Shown here: in pieces, positions 62,655 through 64,000 of the stretch
Layout: each line of letters begins with the position of its first letter
How positions within the stretch are numbered: the stretch's first letter is position 1
Position numbers and translations under genes: made by a program
Source: Diphasiastrum complanatum
Lineage: Eukaryota; Streptophyta; Lycopodiopsida; Lycopodiales; Lycopodiaceae
Reading direction: 5' to 3'
DNA length: 64,000 nt
NCBI GenBank assembly: GCA_029204225.1
Contig: CM055112.1
Coordinates: 27,673,063-27,737,062 of the forward strand
Notes under the pieces: model-generated
Database searches by the model: none
What the model was told of the DNA's origin: nothing
Seen by the model: the letters and a program-made list of their open reading frames with translations, nothing else

Positions 62655-62666
62655 TGGTATCAGAGT
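62655..62666 (+). other. Primer-binding site of plus-strand Copia family 2
   Basis: TGGTATCAGAGT matches the initiator tRNA-type primer site with one change at the last base. It follows the LTR end by four bases (TCAG), as in the other family 2 copies. Confidence 0.8.
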
Positions 62667-62766
62667 CTGCCATAGTCTGACATAGCGACAAAGCTATCAG
62701 ATCTAGGAGGCAAAACATTCAGAACAAGAAACCAGAAAGAACAGCTGAAGAACATGATCTACAACA

Positions 62767-64000
62767 ATGGCCTCAATAAGTAGTATACAATCAAAGATCT
62801 GTACAATCCTCGACTCATCAAGATCTAACTTCCTAGCATGGAAGGTCAAGACCTCTCTTATACTAAAGGGAGAAGGATTATTTCCCTGGGTAGACGGCAC
62901 CGAGGAGATGCCTACAACTACAGGCAAGGAGCTACGCGAATGGAGAGAGAAGAACGACAAGGCAGTAGCCATGTTGTCATCATCCATCGAGGATAGTCTG
63001 ACACTTGACCTGGCTACACTCTCCAATGCAAGAGAGATGTGGGATACTTTACTCACAAGATTTCAGACAAAATCACGCAATCAGATCATGCTTCTTGAAA
63101 ATCAGTTGACAAGCCTGCAATGGGATGGAAAGACCTCACCTCCTTTATCAGAAAGATGAAGAATCTGTTCCTTTCACACAATTTCGGAGCAGAGAATGCA
63201 GTATCAACAGAGAAGCAGCTTACCTACTTGTTAAGAGCTTTACCAAGATCCTTCCAGACAACTCGAACATTGCTAGCAAAGGATCCAGCTATGACATTCA
63301 AAAAGGCAGTGATCAAGATTCGAGAAGAAGTCGAAGCTCGTGAGCACCTTGATCACAAGGATGCTTCTGACCAAGCTCTCTACAACAACAAAGAGAAGAC
63401 AAAGAAGCAGTTCAAGCCTAACAGGGAGTCAGACCGATGGTTCCAGACCTAGCAGAATAGATAAAGGCAAGAGCATTGCAGTACCAGAAGGATCTCCCAG
63501 AAGATCAACAAGAGAACGAAGAGCGCCAGCAAAGTTTGTGCTAGGGTCAGCTTCTACATCTAAAGAGTTTTGTGGATTCAGTGGAGAACCACAAACATTC
63601 GAGGAAGCAATTCAATGTTCAAACAAGGTCAAATGGATCCAAGCCATGAATGAGGAGATAGAATCTATGAAAAAGAATGAGGTATAGACATTGCAACCAT
63701 TACCAGATAAGCAAAGGACTATACAGTGCAAGTGGGTATACAAGCTGAAGTATGGACTGAATGGAAATATTTCAAAGTATAAAGTCAGACTTGTAGCAAA
63801 GGGTTTTTCTCAGAGATATGGTATCGACTATGTTGAGACCTTTTCTCCTGTTATGAAACATTCGTCCCTACGTCTTTTGTTTGCATATACAGTCGCTTAT
63901 GATCTCAGGATTCACATCGTGGATGAAAAGACAACGTTCTTACATGGTGAGCTAGACGAAGAAGTCTACATGGATCAACCTCCAGGCTACATTTCAAACT
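62767..64000 (+). pseudogene. Copia family 2 Gag fused to reverse transcriptase, runs off window
   Basis: Gag reads MASISSIQSKICTILDSSRS, FLAWKVKTSLILKGEGLFPW and LTLDLATLSNAREMWDTL from 62767, with a frameshift near 63140 into NLFLSHNFGAENAVSTEKQL and the basic tail NNKEKTKKQFKPNRES. Near 63437 it jumps to the integrase-RT linker (SRPSRIDKGKSIAVPEGSPR) and reverse transcriptase (WIQAMNEEIESMKKNEV, a TAG, then CKWVYKLKYGLNGNISKYK, LVAKGFSQRYGIDYVETFSP, LHGELDEEVYMDQPPGY). Zinc knuckles, protease and integrase are missing. The element continues past the window end. Confidence 0.87.

Overview
This is nuclear DNA from a land plant, dominated by decayed LTR retrotransposons. It holds two recognisable host genes, each with canonical GT-AG introns: an aminoacylase-1-type peptidase (about 21.1-23.3 kb) and a kinesin-8 of the KIN8A type (about 49.1-53.4 kb). 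The host lineage cannot be fixed from the sequence. Low gene density, many degraded Copia and Gypsy copies and short introns would suit a fern or another large-genome non-flowering plant, but this is a weak guess.

Layout. 0.7-1.3 kb: reverse transcriptase relic. 1.9-3.9 kb: Gypsy copy A. 3.9-9.2 kb: Copia family 1 on the minus strand. 9.2-14.6 kb: Copia family 1 on the plus strand, abutting the first at their 5' ends, partly duplicated, and joined at about 14.6 kb to Copia family 2. 16.5-17.8 kb: Copia family 4 (minus). 21.1-23.3 kb: aminoacylase. 24.1-27.6 kb: Copia family 3. 28.2-30.5 kb: Copia family 5 (minus). 30.5-35.75 kb: Gypsy copy B, with a foldback element inserted. 36.2-42.85 kb: the unusual cluster. 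43.0-46.1 kb: permuted Copia family 2 (minus). 46.6-47.4 kb: small TRIM-like element. 49.1-53.4 kb: kinesin. 54.05-54.16 kb: tRNA-derived insertion with a perfect 16-bp target duplication. 55-64 kb: more Copia copies.

The cluster at 36.2-42.85 kb is the most interesting part. It has (1) a four-exon plus-strand gene for a transposase-like protein with an N-terminal coiled coil and a basic stretch; (2) a minus-strand two-exon gene for an unrecognised Ser-rich acidic protein; and (3) divergent from it, a plus-strand gene encoding a histone H3 domain with CENH3-like features, continued in frame by a Ulp1/SENP (C48) cysteine-protease domain across four more exons. The two divergent genes share a 776-bp intergenic region full of repeated short motifs (an ATATCGCACTTGTGCG-type motif in both orientations and many CACGTGT cores). 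All three genes carry nonsense mutations, and two also carry frameshifts, so this copy is dead. The set looks like a relic of a mobile element or integrated replicon carrying its own centromeric-type histone and SUMO-protease-like domain. I recognise no described element with this content. Its termini were not found.
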